Shown in pieces: positions 24,636-32,600 of a stretch of DNA of 32,600 nucleotides (position 1 is its first letter; each line of letters starts with the position of its first letter). The stretch spans positions 20,022 to 52,621 of the forward strand of contig NZ_JASMRU010000033.1 in NCBI RefSeq assembly GCF_030462585.1, written 5' to 3'. Both the position numbers and the translations under genes were made by a program. A model generated the notes under the pieces. That model ran no database searches. It was not told the DNA's origin and saw nothing but the letters and a program-made list of their open reading frames with translations. This stretch comes from Pseudomonas sp. CAN1 (GTDB lineage: Bacteria; Pseudomonadota; Gammaproteobacteria; Pseudomonadales; Pseudomonadaceae).

Positions 24636-26744
24636 GTGCAGCGTACCGCCCGCGCCCCTTTGCCGCTCTCCCTGCTTGCCGCATTGCTGGCGGGCGAGGC
24701 CGTGGCGGGCGACCTGTTCGTGGACAGCCTCGACGTCCCGGAAGTTCTGACCGCGACACGACTCAAGCAGTCCCCCGCCGAAGTGCCCGGCAGCATGACC
24801 GTGCTCGACCGCGACCTGATCAAGGCCTCCGGCGCCCGCGACATCCCCGAGCTGATGCGCCTGGTGCCAGGGATGATGGTCGGCTACCTGTCCGGCAACC
24901 AGGCGACGGTGAACTACCACGGCACCAACGTCACCGAGGCGCGGCGCCTGCAGGTGCTGGTGGACGGCCGCTCGGTGTACCGCCCGGGCCTGGCGACGGT
25001 GGACTGGAACGACATCCCGGTAGCCATCGAGGACATCGACCGCATCGAGGTGTTCCGCGGCCCCAACGCCGTGAGCTACGGCGCCAACGCGCTGATGGGG
25101 GTGATCAACATCCTCACCCGCAAACCCGCCGACAGCCAGGGCACACGGCTGAAGTACACCACCGGGCAGAACGGCATCCGCGACTGGTACGCCAGCCAGG
25201 GCATCCACGACCGTTCCGGCGACTATCGGCTGTCGCTCTCCGGCCAGGAGGACGACGGCTTCGACCACGACCAGTTCGACCGCGACTACCGCGACGGCCG
25301 GCGTCTGAGCCGCTTCAACCTGGTGGCCAGCCACAACCTCGACCTGCGCAACAGCCTGGACTGGCAGCTCGCCGCGAAGGAAGGCAGCAACCAGCGGCCC
25401 TACGACTACGAGCCGATCTTCGGCAACATCGCCGCCGGTGACGACAATTCCGACCTGACTGCCCGCGACTACGCCGGCTCGCTGCGCTGGACCTTCGACG
25501 TCAACCCGCAGCACAGCTTCTATGTGCAGGGCTACGCCGAGCACTGGGAGCGCCTGCAGGACTTCGGCGCCTGCGAGGCACAGATCGCCTTCAGCCCGCA
25601 GCTCGCGCAGCTCTGGTCACTGGACCCGCGCTACGTGAACGACCTGGCCGAGATGCTGCCACGCATTCCCCGCGGCACCCCGCAGGAACAGGCGCTCGCC
25701 GGGCAGGTGGTCCAGCAACTGGCGGCCGGCGCCTACCTGCCGGTGTGCGGCCAGGTGAACCAGAACATCCGCGAGACCCGCTACGACCTGGAGCTGCAGG
25801 ATACCCTGAGCCTCGCCGACGGCGTGCGGCTGGTCAGCGGCCTGAGCTACCGCCACGACCAGGCCACGTCGGAAACCTACTTCGACGGCACGGTGAACAA
25901 CGACATCTGGCGCCTGTTCAGCCAGCTGGAATGGCACCTGACCCCGCACTGGCTGCTGCAGGGCGGCGCGATGGTGGAGGACGATGCGCTGTCCGGCAGC
26001 TCGGTCAGCCCGCGCCTCGCCCTCAACTACCTGATCAACCCGCGCCACAGTCTGCGCGCGGTGTACTCCGAGGCCGTGCGCTCGCCGGACATGTACGAGA
26101 ACGACGTGAACTGGAGCTACCGGGTGCGCAACCTGTCGAGCCCGGTCTACGGCCAGTCCAGCGCCTACTACTTCGCCCGTGCCAGGGGCCCCGGCGACCT
26201 CGACCAGGAGCGCATGCGCTCGCGGGAAATCGGCTACAACGGCCAGTTCGACGAACTCGGACTGGCCGTCGACATCAAAGCCTACTACGACGAAATCCAC
26301 GGGCTGATCAGCGATCCCTTGAAGGTCTCCGACTTCGAACCAACCAACGACAACGACATCCGCTTCAGCGGCGCCGAGACCCAGCTGGACTGGCGCCTCA
26401 CGCGGCAGGACCGGCTGCGCATGACCTATGCCTATGTCGACTTCGACGCTAGCAGCCGCTACGACCAGCGCCTCACCGCACGCAACAGCGGCTCCGCCGG
26501 CTGGATGCGCGACTGGGGGCGTGGCTGGTCCAGCGCCATTTTCTATTACGGCGACGACGCGCTGAACGAGCACCGCTTCGAGCGCGTCGACCTGCGCTTG
26601 GCCAAGCGCATCTCCCTCGGTCGCGCCGCGCTGGAACTGGCCGGCGTGCTGCAGCAGCGCCTGGACGACGAACCGCTGACCTGGCCGGAAAACCGCTACG
26701 ACAGCCGCCACCTGCTCTACTTCAGCGCCGAGGTGGACTTCTAG
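24636..26744 (+). CDS. TonB-dependent outer-membrane receptor
   Basis: A 702-residue receptor. A signal peptide (1-24, cleavage after AVA) is followed by a plug domain (about 40-160) with VPGSMTVLDRDLI, DIPELMRLVPGM, VLVDGRSVY, IEVFRGPNAVSYGANALMGVINI. A long beta-barrel domain follows and ends in the aromatic terminus EVDF. Two cysteines, C313 and C371, flank a long extracellular-type insertion and may pair. A clear TonB box is not obvious near the mature N-terminus. Start is GTG with a weak AAGG upstream. It is the first gene of a three-gene operon (1-bp gap to the next). No siderophore, vitamin or transport genes are near, so its cargo is unknown; the operon suggests a signalling role. Confidence 0.92.
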   Translation: MQRTARAPLPLSLLAALLAGEAVAGDLFVDSLDVPEVLTATRLKQSPAEVPGSMTVLDRDLIKASGARDIPELMRLVPGMMVGYLSGNQATVNYHGTNVTEARRLQVLVDGRSVYRPGLATVDWNDIPVAIEDIDRIEVFRGPNAVSYGANALMGVINILTRKPADSQGTRLKYTTGQNGIRDWYASQGIHDRSGDYRLSLSGQEDDGFDHDQFDRDYRDGRRLSRFNLVASHNLDLRNSLDWQLAAKEGSNQRPYDYEPIFGNIAAGDDNSDLTARDYAGSLRWTFDVNPQHSFYVQGYAEHWERLQDFGACEAQIAFSPQLAQLWSLDPRYVNDLAEMLPRIPRGTPQEQALAGQVVQQLAAGAYLPVCGQVNQNIRETRYDLELQDTLSLADGVRLVSGLSYRHDQATSETYFDGTVNNDIWRLFSQLEWHLTPHWLLQGGAMVEDDALSGSSVSPRLALNYLINPRHSLRAVYSEAVRSPDMYENDVNWSYRVRNLSSPVYGQSSAYYFARARGPGDLDQERMRSREIGYNGQFDELGLAVDIKAYYDEIHGLISDPLKVSDFEPTNDNDIRFSGAETQLDWRLTRQDRLRMTYAYVDFDASSRYDQRLTARNSGSAGWMRDWGRGWSSAIFYYGDDALNEHRFERVDLRLAKRISLGRAALELAGVLQQRLDDEPLTWPENRYDSRHLLYFSAEVDF

Positions 26745-26745
26745 C

Positions 26746-27666
26746 ATGACTGCCCGCCGCTCAAGGATGAGCCCCGGAAACCTCCTCAGCGCCCTGCTCC
26801 TCTGGCTGATCTGCCTGTGCGCGCTACCGGCACAGGCCCGCGAAATCCTCCTGGTCAGCAGCGAGAAAAGTCCGGCGCTGCAGGACTTCGCCGAGGCACT
26901 GGCGCAACGCCGGCCGCAGGATCACATCCGCCTGGAGTCCCCGGACCACCTGCCGCCCGCCGCCCAGCTCGGCGCGGACACCCGCCTGCTGCTGCTCGGC
27001 AGCGCCGCGCTGAACTGGCGCATCGCCAGCGACGACGCGCCACCGGCGCTGACCCTGCTGGTCAGCCGCGTCGAAGCCCGGCAGGTGCTGGGCGAACGCA
27101 AAGTGCCGCACCTGAGCCTGTTGTGGAGCGATCCGCCGCCGGAGCGCCAACTGCGCCTGGCCCTGCAGCTCACCCCGCGCCCGCAGCGCATCGGCGTGTT
27201 GATCGGCCCCACCAGCGAATTCCTCCTCGAAGAACTCGAGCATGCCGCGCGCAAGCTCGGCGTGGAGCTGGTCAGCGAACTGCAGACCCGCGCCGAAGAC
27301 GGCCGCCCGCTGCGAGAACTGCTCGGTCGTAGTGACCTGCTGCTCGGGCTGGACGACAAACAGCTTTATAACGCGCAGACCATCAAGGGCATCCTGCTCA
27401 GTACCTACGCCGAGAACCGGGCGCTGATCGGCCCCACCGCCGCCTTCGTCAAGGCCGGCAGCCTGGCCAGCACCTACAGCGACCAGGATGACTGGCTGCA
27501 GACCCTCGATGCGCTGCTCGACCAGCCTGCGGAGCACTGGCCCCGCAGCCTCTACCCCGAACGCTTCAAGGTGCAGAGCAACCGCCAGGTGGCGCGCTCG
27601 CTCGGCATCGACCTGCAAGGCGACGCGGAACTCGCGCAGCGCCTGGCCGAAGGAGAAAAACCATGA
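26746..27666 (+). CDS. Periplasmic substrate-binding-like protein (ABC_sub_bind type) without transporter
   Basis: A 306-residue exported protein. The signal peptide spans about 1-31 ([19 protein letters not shown], cleavage after AQA). The mature part resembles two-lobed ABC substrate-binding proteins of the PF04392 type: [46 protein letters not shown], and [22 protein letters not shown] follow that family's pattern. Assignment is by eye. There is no permease or ATPase gene nearby, so uptake through an ABC transporter is unlikely. The start codon lies 1 bp after the receptor's stop, and the stop overlaps the kinase start (ATGA). The context suggests that it presents a ligand to the sensor kinase. 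Confidence 0.8.
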   Translation: MTARRSRMSPGNLLSALLLWLICLCALPAQAREILLVSSEKSPALQDFAEALAQRRPQDHIRLESPDHLPPAAQLGADTRLLLLGSAALNWRIASDDAPPALTLLVSRVEARQVLGERKVPHLSLLWSDPPPERQLRLALQLTPRPQRIGVLIGPTSEFLLEELEHAARKLGVELVSELQTRAEDGRPLRELLGRSDLLLGLDDKQLYNAQTIKGILLSTYAENRALIGPTAAFVKAGSLASTYSDQDDWLQTLDALLDQPAEHWPRSLYPERFKVQSNRQVARSLGIDLQGDAELAQRLAEGEKP

Positions 27667-29579
27667 GTTCCCGCAAGAGCTGGAACATCCAGACGCGCAT
27701 GCTGGCCATCAGTCTTGGCCCGGCGCTGCTGCTGACCGTGCTGCTCACCGCCTACTTCACCTACTCGCGGCTGCAGGACCTGCGCCTGGAGTCCAACCAC
27801 ACCGGCCAGCTGATCGCCAACCAGCTTGCCCCGGCGGCGGAGTACGGGGTGATCTCCGGCAACCTGCCGGTGCTGCAGAGCCTGCTGCGCGCCACCCTGG
27901 GCACCGCCCACGTGCGCTTCATCGAGGTCCGCGACCGCGGCGACAACATCCTCGTCTACGTCGAGCACGCCGCCGACCCGGCGCAGGCCAGCACCAAGGT
28001 GGAAATCTTCCACGCCTCGATCCAGCGCGAAAACATCACCCTCAACGATGCCGACCTGGGCGCCTCCAACGACATGCTGCCGGCCGCCGCGCCGCCTTCG
28101 GGCGACTACCTCGGCCGCGTGGTGGTGGGCATGGCCAGCGATGCCTTCAGCGAGCGGCAGCAGGAGATCCTCCTCAAGGCCAGCCTGCTTGCATTGTTCG
28201 CACTGATCCTCACCTACCTGCTGGCGCGCCGCCTCGCCCGCCGCCTCGCGGCACCGATCCGCACCATGGGCCGGGCCGTGCAGGCGATCCAGACCGGCGA
28301 CTACCACACCACCCTGCCGGTGCCGGACGACGGCGAAGTCGGCGATCTGGCCCGGCACATCAACAACCTCGCCCGCGGCCTGCAGCAGGCCAGCCTGGAA
28401 CAGCAGCGCAGCATCGCCCAACTGGTGGCGGCGCGGGAGGAAGCCGAAGAGGCGAACCGCGCCAAGTCCGACTTCCTGGCGATGATGAGTCACGAGCTGC
28501 GCACACCGATGAACGGCGTGCTGGGCATGCTGCAGCTGCTGGAAACCACCGAGCTGAACCAGGAACAGGCCGAGTACAGCGCCCTGGCCACCGAATCCAC
28601 CGAGCACCTGCTCAAGGTGATCAACGACATCCTCGACTTCTCCCGCGTCGAGCGCGGCGCCCTGGAGCTGGAGCGCATCCCGTTCAACCTGCTGGATCTG
28701 ATCCAGAGTTCCATCCAGGTGTTCCAGCACAGCGCCCAGCAGCGCGGTCTGGAACTGGAGATGAGCGTGCAGGACGGCCTCGACAACCTGGAGGTGCAGG
28801 GCGACCCGACGCGCATCCGGCAGATCCTGGTCAACCTGCTGGGCAACGCCCTGAAGTTCACGGAAGAAGGCGGTGTGCGCCTGGAAGCCACCTGGCAGGC
28901 GCTGGACGAAGAAGTGCTGTGGCTCAGCTGCTCGGTGCAGGACAGCGGCATCGGCATCTCCCACGAGCGCCTGGAGCACATGTTCGAGGCCTTCCAGCAA
29001 GCCGACTCGTCCACCTCGCGGCGCTACGGCGGCACCGGGCTGGGGCTGTCCATCGCGCGCACCCTGGCCGAACGGATGGGCGGCACACTCGGCGCGGTCA
29101 GCGAGGAAGGCTGTGGCTCGACCTTCACCCTGGAGATTCCCCTGCCCTTCCACCAGCGGCAGAGTGCCGCAGAGGACGGCCTGATCGGCGGTGATGCGCT
29201 TGCCACTGGTCAGTCCGTCCTGCTGGTGGAGGACAACCCGGTGAATCAAACGGTCATAGAAGCTATGTTGCGCAGCCTGGGTTATCGCGTCACGCTGGTG
29301 GGTGATGGTGCCCAGGCGGTGCGCAGCTCGGAACGCGGCGAGTTCGCGGCGATCCTGATGGACTGCCGCCTGCCGGTGCTCAACGGCTACGAAGCCACCC
29401 GGCAGATCCGTGCACGGCCGGGCGGAGAGCAGGTACCGATCATCGCCCTGACCGCCAACGCGCTGCAGGGCGACCGCGAGGCGTGCCTGGAGGCCGGGAT
29501 GAACGACTACCTGGCCAAGCCGTTCAAACGCGCGGAGCTGCAGCGGATTCTGCAGCGCTGGGTTGCTCCAGGTCGTTGA
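27663..29579 (+). CDS. BarA/GacS-like hybrid sensor histidine kinase without HPt domain
   Basis: A 638-residue inner-membrane kinase. TM1 is about 14-34 and TM2 about 170-188, with a periplasmic sensor between them (about 38-168) resembling the BarA/GacS start ([20 protein letters not shown]). HAMP spans about 189-241, then a coiled-coil, HisKA with H277 in [12 protein letters not shown], and HATPase with [17 protein letters not shown] and [11 protein letters not shown] receiver has D567 in [12 protein letters not shown]. No HPt domain follows. Position beside fabA matches P. aeruginosa PA1611, which binds RetS and passes phosphate to HptB (established for PA1611; inferred here). Overlap of 4 bp with the binding-protein gene indicates coupling. 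Confidence 0.94.
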   Translation: MSSRKSWNIQTRMLAISLGPALLLTVLLTAYFTYSRLQDLRLESNHTGQLIANQLAPAAEYGVISGNLPVLQSLLRATLGTAHVRFIEVRDRGDNILVYVEHAADPAQASTKVEIFHASIQRENITLNDADLGASNDMLPAAAPPSGDYLGRVVVGMASDAFSERQQEILLKASLLALFALILTYLLARRLARRLAAPIRTMGRAVQAIQTGDYHTTLPVPDDGEVGDLARHINNLARGLQQASLEQQRSIAQLVAAREEAEEANRAKSDFLAMMSHELRTPMNGVLGMLQLLETTELNQEQAEYSALATESTEHLLKVINDILDFSRVERGALELERIPFNLLDLIQSSIQVFQHSAQQRGLELEMSVQDGLDNLEVQGDPTRIRQILVNLLGNALKFTEEGGVRLEATWQALDEEVLWLSCSVQDSGIGISHERLEHMFEAFQQADSSTSRRYGGTGLGLSIARTLAERMGGTLGAVSEEGCGSTFTLEIPLPFHQRQSAAEDGLIGGDALATGQSVLLVEDNPVNQTVIEAMLRSLGYRVTLVGDGAQAVRSSERGEFAAILMDCRLPVLNGYEATRQIRARPGGEQVPIIALTANALQGDREACLEAGMNDYLAKPFKRAELQRILQRWVAPGR

Positions 29580-29656
29580 TCGACGGAGCGCTTGCCCGCA
29601 AACTGCGGACCAGCCCGGGGCCTGCGTCCCGACAGGGAAACCTGGCATCGGCGAAA

Positions 29657-29674
29657 AGTGAACAAGCGTTCGCC
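29657..29674. promoter_or_regulatory. FabR/DesT-like palindrome upstream of fabA
   Basis: AGTGAACAAGCGTTCGCC contains GTGAAC and GTTCGC (one mismatch from perfect symmetry) around AAGC. It is similar to the gammaproteobacterial FabR consensus AGCGTACAcGTGTTCGCT (from memory), matching at most conserved positions. It lies about 137 bp before the fabA start and shortly upstream of an AT-rich promoter-like stretch. P. aeruginosa DesT regulates fabAB, so a fatty-acid-responsive repressor site is plausible. Confidence 0.55.
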
Positions 29675-29676
29675 GA

Positions 29677-29715
29677 TTGCTGTGACTTTCACTTAAAGGC
29701 AATAGTCTATGACTA
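29677..29715 (+). promoter_or_regulatory. Candidate fabAB promoter region
   Basis: This is the only AT-rich stretch of the 231-bp gap before fabA: TTTCAC at 29687-29692 and TATGAC at 29708-29713 have a 15-bp spacer, or TTGCTG at 29677-29682 with CAATAG at 29700-29705 a 17-bp spacer. Neither is close to consensus. It sits directly downstream of the FabR/DesT-like palindrome. Confidence 0.35.
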
Positions 29716-29810
29716 GGCTGCCGCATGACACCGTGACAATCACAACGGTTCGCGGCGCCGCAGGCACAAGCCAAACAACGCCTGCTATCCAGGATTTTTG
29801 AGGAGCTCGC

Positions 29811-30326
29811 ATGACCAAACAAAACGCCTTCACCCGAGAAGACCTGTTGCGCTGCAGCCGCGGCGAACTCTTCGGCCCGGGTAATGCGCAACTGCCCGCC
29901 CCGAACATGCTGATGATCGACCGCATCACTCACATCAGTGAAGTCGGCGGCAAGTACGGCAAGGGCGAACTGGTCGCCGAGCTGGATATCAACCCGGACC
30001 TGTGGTTCTTCGCCTGCCACTTCGAAGGCGACCCCGTCATGCCGGGCTGCCTGGGCCTCGACGCCATGTGGCAGCTGGTAGGCTTCCACCTCGGCTGGCA
30101 GGGCAACCCCGGCCGCGGCCGCGCCCTGGGTTCGGGCGAAGTGAAGTTCTTCGGCCAGGTCCTGCCGACCGCCAAGAAAGTCACCTACAACATTCACATC
30201 AAGCGTACGATCAATCGTTCGCTGATCCTGGCCATCGCCGACGGCACCGTCAGCGTCGATGGCCGCGAAATCTACAGCGCCGAAGGCCTCCGCGTCGGCC
30301 TGTTCACTTCCACTGACAGCTTCTAA
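29811..30326 (+). CDS. fabA: FabA, 3-hydroxydecanoyl-ACP dehydratase/isomerase
   Basis: A 171-residue cytoplasmic enzyme that dehydrates 3-hydroxyacyl-ACP and isomerises trans-2- to cis-3-decenoyl-ACP, the entry to unsaturated fatty acids. Catalytic H70 ([10 protein letters not shown]) and D84 ([10 protein letters not shown]) are at the standard positions. Length equals that of E. coli FabA. A strong GAGGAG site is eight bases before the ATG. fabB follows after 10 bp. The gene pair fabA-fabB is the classic operon of the anaerobic unsaturated fatty acid pathway. Confidence 0.99.
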   Translation: MTKQNAFTREDLLRCSRGELFGPGNAQLPAPNMLMIDRITHISEVGGKYGKGELVAELDINPDLWFFACHFEGDPVMPGCLGLDAMWQLVGFHLGWQGNPGRGRALGSGEVKFFGQVLPTAKKVTYNIHIKRTINRSLILAIADGTVSVDGREIYSAEGLRVGLFTSTDSF

Positions 30327-30336
30327 GGGTATCCGC

Positions 30337-31554
30337 ATGCGTCGCGTCGTGATCACCGGTCTGGGCATCGTTTCCTGCCTGGGCAATGACAAAGACACCG
30401 TCTCCGCCAACCTGCGTGCAGGCCGTGCTGGCATCCGCCACAACCCCAGCTACGCCGAGATGGGCCTGCGCAGCCACGTTTCCGGTTCGGTCAACCTGAA
30501 CCTGGAAGAGCTGATCGACCGCAAGGTCTTCCGCTTCATGGGCGACGCCGCCGCTTATGCCTACCTGGCAATGGAACAGGCGATCAAGGACTCCGGCCTC
30601 AGCCCCGAGCAGATCTCCAACCCGCGCACCGGACTGATCGCCGGCTCCGGCGGCGCTTCCACCCTGAACCAGATGGAAGCCATCGACACCCTGCGCGAGA
30701 AGGGAGTCAAGCGCATCGGCCCATACCGCGTCACCCGCACCATGGGCAGCACCGTTTCCGCGTGCCTGGCCACTCCCTTCCAGATCAAGGGCGTGAACTA
30801 CTCCATCTCCTCGGCCTGCGCCACCAGCGCGCATTGCATCGGCCAGGCCATGGAACAGATCCAGCTGGGCAAGCAGGACGTCGTCTTCGCTGGCGGCGGT
30901 GAGGAAGAACACTGGAGCCAGAGCTGCCTGTTCGACGCCATGGGCGCCCTCTCCACCCAGTACAACGATACCCCGGAAAAGGCCTCCCGCGCCTACGACG
31001 CCAAGCGTGACGGTTTCGTCATCGCCGGCGGCGGCGGCATGGTCGTGGTCGAAGAGCTGGAACACGCCCTCAAGCGTGGCGCCAAGATCTACGCCGAAAT
31101 CGTTGGCTACGGTGCGACTTCCGATGGCTACGACATGGTTGCCCCGAGCGGCGAAGGCGCCATCCGCTGCATGCAGCAGGCCCTGTCGACCGTCGACACC
31201 CCGATCGACTACCTGAACACCCACGGCACCTCCACCCCGGTCGGCGACGTCGCCGAAATCCGTGGCGTACGTGAAGTGTTCGGTAGCAACGCCCCGGCCA
31301 TCAGCTCCACCAAGAGCCTGTCCGGCCACTCCCTGGGCGCCGCTGGCGTTCACGAGGCGATCTACTGCCTGCTGATGATGGAAGGCAACTTCATCGCAGC
31401 TTCCGCGAACATCGACGAACTGGACCCGGAAGTCGCTGACCTGCCGATCCTGCGCGAGACCCGCGAAAACGCGAAGATCGACACCGTCATGAGCAACAGC
31501 TTCGGCTTCGGCGGCACCAACGCCACCCTGGTCCTGAAACGCCACAACGGCTGA
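30337..31554 (+). CDS. fabB: FabB, 3-oxoacyl-ACP synthase I
   Basis: A 405-residue condensing enzyme that elongates acyl-ACP, including the cis-3-decenoyl product of FabA. The active-site triad is C161 in [11 protein letters not shown]296 in [11 protein letters not shown] and H331 in [18 protein letters not shown] near the C-terminus is the usual final motif. The frame is open upstream, but the start at 30337 ([10 protein letters not shown]) gives the normal beginning and follows fabA by 10 bp. A strong terminator follows. Confidence 0.99.
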   Translation: MRRVVITGLGIVSCLGNDKDTVSANLRAGRAGIRHNPSYAEMGLRSHVSGSVNLNLEELIDRKVFRFMGDAAAYAYLAMEQAIKDSGLSPEQISNPRTGLIAGSGGASTLNQMEAIDTLREKGVKRIGPYRVTRTMGSTVSACLATPFQIKGVNYSISSACATSAHCIGQAMEQIQLGKQDVVFAGGGEEEHWSQSCLFDAMGALSTQYNDTPEKASRAYDAKRDGFVIAGGGGMVVVEELEHALKRGAKIYAEIVGYGATSDGYDMVAPSGEGAIRCMQQALSTVDTPIDYLNTHGTSTPVGDVAEIRGVREVFGSNAPAISSTKSLSGHSLGAAGVHEAIYCLLMMEGNFIAASANIDELDPEVADLPILRETRENAKIDTVMSNSFGFGGTNATLVLKRHNG

Positions 31555-31572
31555 TCGGTGATCCAAACAAGA

Positions 31573-31596
31573 AAGGCGCCCCAGGGCGCCTTTTTT
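31573..31596 (+). terminator. Intrinsic terminator of the fabAB operon
   Basis: Stem AAGGCGCC/GGCGCCTT with loop CCAG is followed directly by TTTTTT (31591-31596). It begins 18 bp after the fabB stop. Confidence 0.95.
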
Positions 31597-31673
31597 GTTG
31601 CCTGCGATTCCACCCTACCCTCGCGCCGCCAATCCCGTCAGGATGAGCACATTGGATAGCAGGGAGCGTGCAG

Positions 31674-32132
31674 ATGGATGTTCTGATCAGACAGGCCCGC
31701 AGCGACGACGCCAAAGCCATCAGCCGGGTCATCGTAGCGGCCGTCAGGGAAAGCAACGGCCAGGACTACCCGGCGAGCGTCATCGAATCAGTGGTAGTGA
31801 ACTTCACACCCGAGCGGGTGATCGAGCTGCTGGAGCAACGCCTGGTGTTCGTCGCTTTACTGGATGACGAAATCGTCGGCACAGGCGCCCTGGATGGCCA
31901 TGCCGTGCGCAGCCTCTTCGTAGCGCCACAGCAGCAGCGCAAGGGCATTGGCCAGGCCCTGATGGGTCAAATCGAGAAAGCCGCCCTGGAGCGCGGCGTA
32001 GAGGCCCTGCTGGTCCCCTCATCCCTCACCGCCGAAAGCTTCTACGCCCGCCTGGGCTATCGCCTGCTGCGCGAACAACTCCACGGCGAAGAACGCACCC
32101 TCATCATGACCAAACCCCTCTCCCCTCTGTAG
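31674..32132 (+). CDS. GNAT-family N-acetyltransferase
   Basis: A 152-residue single-domain acetyltransferase using acetyl-CoA; the target is unknown. Family features include the N-terminal IRQARSDDAKAISRVIVAAV and the acetyl-CoA pyrophosphate loop in VRSLFVAPQQQRKGIGQALM (QQRKGIGQAL). The late SSLTAESFYARLGYRLL is the usual final strand-helix. I use the ATG at 31674, seven bases after AGGGAG, rather than the GTG two codons earlier. The TAG stop codon (32130-32132) lies inside the first REP element, so the repeat provides the end of the gene. Confidence 0.9.
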   Translation: MDVLIRQARSDDAKAISRVIVAAVRESNGQDYPASVIESVVVNFTPERVIELLEQRLVFVALLDDEIVGTGALDGHAVRSLFVAPQQQRKGIGQALMGQIEKAALERGVEALLVPSSLTAESFYARLGYRLLREQLHGEERTLIMTKPLSPL

Positions 32133-32383
32133 GAGCGAGCTTGCTCGCGAACTGCCTCATACTGGCATCGCCGGCTGGTTACCTGACCCCGTAGGAGCGG
32201 ACCTTGTCCGCGAAGGCCAAGCCCAACCGAAACCTCACCGCCCTACATAGAGCTCCCAAGCAGCCCCCCTTGTAGGAGCGAGCTTGCTCGCGAACCGCCT
32301 CACACAGGCATCACCGGCTGGTTACCCGATCCCGTAGGAGCGGACCTTGTCCGCGAAGACCAAGCCCAACTGAAACCTCACCG
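32128..32383. repeat. Tandem duplication of a two-REP module (113-bp units, 143-bp period)
   Basis: Copy 1 is 32128-32240 and copy 2 is 32271-32383, with a 30-bp unrelated spacer. Each unit has a GCGAGCTTGCTCGC REP (32128-32152; 32271-32295) and a GCGGACCTTGTCCGC REP (32191-32214; 32334-32357) in the same orientation, joined by CCGGCTGGTTACC-containing linker. By hand I count eight differences in 113 bases and no gaps; seven are transitions. Confidence 0.9.
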
Positions 32384-32392
32384 GCCTCAGTC

Positions 32393-32463
32393 GTAGGGCG
32401 CATAACGCCTCAGGCGTTATCCGTCATCACGGCGGATAACCCGCTCCGGCTTATTCGCCCTAC
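32393..32463. repeat. ATAACGC palindromic repeat, full copy at right end
   Basis: A 71-bp copy beginning GTAGGGCGCATAACGC and ending TTATTCGCCCTAC. It has more mismatches between its ends than the copy at 13956 (TTATTCG for TTATGCG), so it is probably older or decaying. Confidence 0.7.
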
Positions 32464-32492
32464 CTAAGGCCCCGCATTGTTTTTTCCGCCCC

Positions 32493-32535
32493 ATAAAACA
32501 AAACCCCCGACCAGCTTTCGCTGATCAGGGGCTTT
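32493..32535 (-). terminator. Terminator of the rRNA operon
   Basis: On the minus strand, CCCCTGATCAGC and GCTGGTCGGGGG pair around GAAA (32504-32531), followed by TTTTGTTTT. It lies about 10 bases past the 5S 3' end. Confidence 0.93.
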
Positions 32536-32544
32536 GGAATTAGA

Positions 32545-32600
32545 AGCTTGACGATGACCTACTCTCACATGGAGAAACTCCACACTACCATCGGCGATGC
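32545..32600 (-). rRNA. rrf: 5S ribosomal RNA, 3' part, cut by the window edge
   Basis: The minus strand reads CATCGCCGATGGTAGTGTGG, then the conserved CATGTGAGAGTAGGTCATCG and ends CGTCAAGCT, matching the 3' half of Pseudomonas 5S rRNA. About 56 of roughly 120 bases are present; the start lies beyond the window. It marks the end of an rRNA operon transcribed leftwards. Confidence 0.96.

Larger units (their letters stand above)
32133..32544. other. Gene-free stretch between the acetyltransferase and the rRNA operon
   Basis: This 412-bp gap contains only repeats and a terminator: the tandem REP module, one ATAACGC-type repeat and the rRNA terminator. I see no additional gene. Confidence 0.75.

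Noticed and set aside
26746-27666. Binding protein as part of a complete ABC importer
   Set aside because: No permease or ATPase gene is found on either side; the neighbours are a TonB-dependent receptor and a hybrid kinase.
27552-30443. A 963-codon open frame on the minus strand across the binding-protein, kinase and fabA genes
   Set aside because: It is antisense to three well-supported genes with active-site motifs, has low-complexity Gln/His/Ala-rich translation and no recognisable domain. Such long shadow frames are expected in GC-rich DNA.
32128-32383. CRISPR array, because similar units recur at regular distance
   Set aside because: Only two units, each 113 bp with internal palindromes of REP type, and the spacing is set by one duplication; there are no short uniform repeats with unique spacers and no cas genes.

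Overview
The window is high-GC chromosomal DNA whose proteins and gene order point to Pseudomonas, probably near the P. aeruginosa / P. nitroreducens-citronellolis part of the genus. This is inferred from gene neighbourhoods (gpsA ... hybrid kinase-fabA-fabB, and kdpFABC-kdpDE), from Pseudomonas-type REP elements, and from a 5S rRNA end at the right edge. No phage, plasmid, insertion sequence or CRISPR array was seen.

Left third (1-8732, minus strand): a complete high-affinity potassium uptake locus, kdpF-kdpA-kdpB-kdpC followed by the sensor kinase kdpD and response regulator kdpE. Repeat DNA sits inside the operon, between kdpB and kdpC and between kdpC and kdpD. A T-rich direct repeat resembling a KdpE site lies upstream of kdpF. 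Divergent from kdp (9054-11838, plus strand) are an OmpR-type response regulator, a histidine kinase with a proline-rich periplasmic loop, and a four-EF-hand, poly-proline protein. A related 24-bp direct-repeat sequence lies upstream of both the regulator gene and the EF-hand gene, which makes a self-contained, possibly calcium-linked two-component circuit plausible.

Middle (11975-22343): a FadR-type GntR regulator and a CynX/NimT-type MFS exporter (plus strand), then a minus-strand series. In transcription order this series includes a long-chain acyl-CoA synthetase with a YdiI/EntH-like thioesterase, an AraC regulator with a LysE/RhtB exporter, two alpha/beta hydrolases, a DUF4892 periplasmic protein and an AI-2E family permease. 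REP-rich intergenic stretches separate several of these units. A strong palindrome upstream of the acyl-CoA synthetase looks like a repressor operator.

Right third (22563-32600): gpsA-DUF4389-sixA (minus) ends in a clear terminator. Divergent from gpsA is a tightly coupled three-gene operon: a TonB-dependent receptor, a solitary periplasmic substrate-binding-like protein without any ABC permease or ATPase, and a BarA/GacS-like hybrid kinase that lacks an HPt domain. The kinase occupies the place next to fabA where P. aeruginosa carries PA1611, a member of the RetS/HptB network. It is followed by fabA-fabB (unsaturated fatty acid synthesis) with a FabR/DesT-like palindrome upstream, a small GNAT acetyltransferase, a tandemly duplicated two-REP module, and the terminator and 3' end of a minus-strand rRNA operon.

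The most promising candidates for a little-described system are the receptor/binding-protein/hybrid-kinase operon and the regulator/kinase/EF-hand cluster with its shared motif.
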